From Planctomycetota bacterium (GTDB lineage: Bacteria; Planctomycetota; PUPC01; DSUN01): a stretch of 15,540 bases of DNA. The notes under the pieces are model-generated. The model was not told where the DNA came from and did no database searches. It worked only from the letters and a program-made list of their open reading frames with translations. How positions within the stretch are numbered: position 1 is the first letter of the stretch; every line of letters begins with the position of its first letter. The position numbers and the translations under genes were made by a program. Of this stretch, positions 13,520 to 15,540 are shown in pieces. Where the stretch lies: the NCBI GenBank assembly GCA_016872875.1, contig VGYW01000186.1, positions 1-15,540 of the forward strand. The letters run 5' to 3'.

Positions 13520-15540
13520 ATGCCGCGCTGGCGAGTGCATCGGCCGGTTCCGTGGAGTAGGCTCATTGGGAAGGCGGGGCTGGCCGCCGCGGCACTGCTC
13601 CTCCCGTGGCTCGCGCGGCCGGCAGACGCCGGAACGCTGGTGAGGATCAGCGGGACGGTGCGCTGCGGCATCTTCGGCTTCGGCATTCCCGACGTGAAGA
13701 TGTACGGCCTCCCAGGCGACCCCGAGACCGATGGCGATGGAGAGTATAGCGCTTTCGTTCCCTACGGGTGGTCCGGCGCCGTCTACCCGCTCAGCGACGC
13801 CTTGCACTTCGACCCCTTCGGCCGCGGCTACGTCAACGTCACCGCCGACATCGTTCACGACTACAAGACGACCCTGCCGGTGCCCACCATCTCGGGCTTC
13901 GTGCGGACGCCCACGGGAGTCCCCGTCGAGACCGTCCTCATGGTCGGCCTCCCAAAGACCCCGATGACCAACTCCCACGGCTTCTACCTGGCCTACGTGA
14001 GCTCCGGGAGCACCCGCACCGTGGTCCCCCAGCGTGACGGCTACCAGTTCGACCCGCGGAACCGCATCCACGCCAACGTCAGCGGCGACCTGCCTCAGCA
14101 GAACTACACCGCGCTCCCCATCGGCGGGATTCTCGTCAATCCCGTCACCGGGCTGACTACGAGCGAGGATGGCACAAAGGCTCAGTTCAGCATAGTCCTC
14201 AACTCGCCACCAGGCGCCGATGTCTTCATCGCCATCTCCTCAAGCGACCCCTCCGAGGGCGTGGCTGCGCCTGCCGGCCTCACGTTCACACCGGCCAACT
14301 GGAACGTTCCCCAGGCAGTGACTGTGACCGGGGTGAACGACGACCTGCGGGATGGGCACGTCGCGTACACGATCATCACGGCGCCCGCCCTGAGCGCCGA
14401 CCCCCTCTTCCACGGCAAAGACCCCGCCGACGTGGCGGTGACGAACCTCGACGACGAGATGCCAGGCGTCGTGCTCAACCCGCCATCGGGCCTCGTGACC
14501 ACGGAGGCAGGCGGCACCGCGCAGTTCACGGTCGCGCTCCTCGGCCGCCCCACCGCCGACGTGACCCTGCCCATCGCCTCGGGCGACCCGACCGAGGGCG
14601 CCGCCGCACCCCCGAGCCTCACCTTCACGCCTGACAACTGGCGGGTGCCGCAGACAGTCACCGTGACGGGGCTGGATGACCTGGACGTTGACGGAGACGT
14701 GGCCTACGTCGTGGGGGTGGGTCCTGCGGCGAGCGCCGACCCCGGCTACAACGGCCTCGCCACGCCCGGCGCCGCTCTCCGCAACCGGGACAACGACACC
14801 CCGCCTCTCCTCGGCATCACGCCCGCCGAGAAGCTCGACCTCGGGAGCGTGGAGGTCAACCAGGCCGTGGAGCAGGACACCTATGTCGTGGGCAACGCGG
14901 GCGGCAGCCGGCTCACGGGAACGGTGACGTCGAGCGGAGCGGACTTCACGATAGTGGCTGGTGGCGCATTCGACCTCTTGGGCGGAGCGAGCCAGACCGT
15001 GCGGGTCCGCTTCGCGCCCACCGCGGCCGGCAAGCGCAGCACCAAGCTCGCCTTCACGGGCAACGGCGGCCTGGGCAAGCGCTCCATCCGCGGCACGGGC
15101 ACCGCCTACACGCTCGTCGTGGACAATCTGGACGATGAGCCTGGGAAGCGCTTCGAGGTCGTGGGCGGGGCCTGGCAGACCGCCGCGGTGCAGCTTCGGC
15201 CCTGGGCTACTGACTACCGCATCGCGCCCACGGGCGACGGCAGCTCGGCGGCCGCCTGGCGCTTCCAGCTCCCCTACGACGCCGTCTACGAGGTCTCGGC
15301 CTGGTGGCCCAGCGCCCTGAGGACCTGGGGCAGCGCCGTCCCCTACCGCACGACTCACTCGCTTGGCAACAGCCTCGCCCTCGCCAAGCAGTCCTCCAAG
15401 GGCGGCAAGTGGGTCGTCCTCGGAAGATACCAGTTCAAGCAGGGGAGCGAATGGCGGGTGGAGATTGCGAACAACTCGCCGGGCGCCGACGTTGTGGCGG
15501 ATGCAATCCAGGTCAAATGGTTCGCCCCCCTGCCCCTCCT
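13520..15540 (+). CDS. secreted protein with Calx-beta-like repeats, choice-of-anchor D and golvesin-like domains (3' partial)
   Basis: The frame is open from ATG 13520 to the window edge (673 codons visible, end missing). GAGG at 13508-13511 is a moderate ribosome binding site. Residues 1-37 are a signal peptide with a long basic start and a core AGLAAAALLLPWLA, ending ADA. Residues about 43-200 hold two carboxypeptidase-regulatory-like segments (RISGTVRCGIFGFGIPDVKM; TISGFVRTPTGVPVETV). Residues 204-314 and 317-426 are a tandem pair of Calx-beta-like repeats sharing LTFTPxNWxVPQxVTVTG. Residues about 432-532 are an ASPM/SPD-2/Hydin-like choice-of-anchor D domain (LDLGSVEVN, VRVRFAPTAAGKRS). 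Residues 533 onward match the golvesin/Xly-type C-terminal domain (VYEVSAWWP, GGKWVVLGRYQF, VVADAIQVKW). It is probably a surface adhesion or binding protein; no catalytic domain is visible. Confidence 0.8.
   Translation, partial: MPRWRVHRPVPWSRLIGKAGLAAAALLLPWLARPADAGTLVRISGTVRCGIFGFGIPDVKMYGLPGDPETDGDGEYSAFVPYGWSGAVYPLSDALHFDPFGRGYVNVTADIVHDYKTTLPVPTISGFVRTPTGVPVETVLMVGLPKTPMTNSHGFYLAYVSSGSTRTVVPQRDGYQFDPRNRIHANVSGDLPQQNYTALPIGGILVNPVTGLTTSEDGTKAQFSIVLNSPPGADVFIAISSSDPSEGVAAPAGLTFTPANWNVPQAVTVTGVNDDLRDGHVAYTIITAPALSADPLFHGKDPADVAVTNLDDEMPGVVLNPPSGLVTTEAGGTAQFTVALLGRPTADVTLPIASGDPTEGAAAPPSLTFTPDNWRVPQTVTVTGLDDLDVDGDVAYVVGVGPAASADPGYNGLATPGAALRNRDNDTPPLLGITPAEKLDLGSVEVNQAVEQDTYVVGNAGGSRLTGTVTSSGADFTIVAGGAFDLLGGASQTVRVRFAPTAAGKRSTKLAFTGNGGLGKRSIRGTGTAYTLVVDNLDDEPGKRFEVVGGAWQTAAVQLRPWATDYRIAPTGDGSSAAAWRFQLPYDAVYEVSAWWPSALRTWGSAVPYRTTHSLGNSLALAKQSSKGGKWVVLGRYQFKQGSEWRVEIANNSPGADVVADAIQVKWFAPLPL

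Noticed and set aside
13464..13520. ATG 13464 as the start of the last gene
   Set aside because: It is in a different frame from the domain-bearing sequence and soon reads through Arg-rich nonsense; ATG 13520 opens directly into a signal peptide.

Overview
The window is a GC-rich bacterial segment with every convincing gene on the + strand. The mix of families suggests a Planctomycetota (or related PVC-group) bacterium that degrades polysaccharides: a DUF4091-like glycosidase, a DUF4838/GH67-type lipoprotein, a giant secreted propeller/LamG protein and a Calx-beta/golvesin protein. This is inferred from protein families only; there is no rRNA or marker gene to confirm it.

Layout. Positions 1-294 hold no convincing gene; a weak promoter-like pair and a strong ribosome binding site precede the first start. 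Positions 295-13311 look like one operon of six genes: (1) a small secreted carbohydrate-binding-module protein; (2) a secreted TIM-barrel glycosidase-like protein; (3, 4) a small DUF4258/DUF2283 pair resembling a toxin-antitoxin module; (5) a DUF4838 lipoprotein; (6) a 2481-residue multidomain secreted protein. Genes 1-2 are 3 nt apart, genes 3-4 are 16 nt apart, genes 4-5 are 13 nt apart and genes 5-6 overlap by 4 nt. A 208-nt gap (13312-13519) follows, with an 8-bp inverted repeat and a good sigma70-like promoter. A new gene then starts at 13520 and runs off the right edge.

How it may work together. Four of the five large or medium products carry Sec signals and the DUF4838 protein carries a lipoprotein signal. 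The locus probably makes a cell-surface or secreted set for binding and cutting a complex glycan. The cytoplasmic DUF4258/DUF2283 pair is the functional outlier.

Main oddity. The giant gene carries a family of in-frame inserted repeats built from 31-nt arms, each four heptamers plus three bases ((ATTTCGG)4-ATT or its inverse and variants). They occur singly or as inverted pairs at eight sites, including the N-terminal part of the signal peptide. The heptamer has no stop codon in any of the six frames, so it can enter a gene without ending it. Two other in-frame repeat types (a 9-nt GATC-rich repeat and a 27-nt GC hairpin repeat) sit in the same gene. I saw none of them in the other genes of the window.
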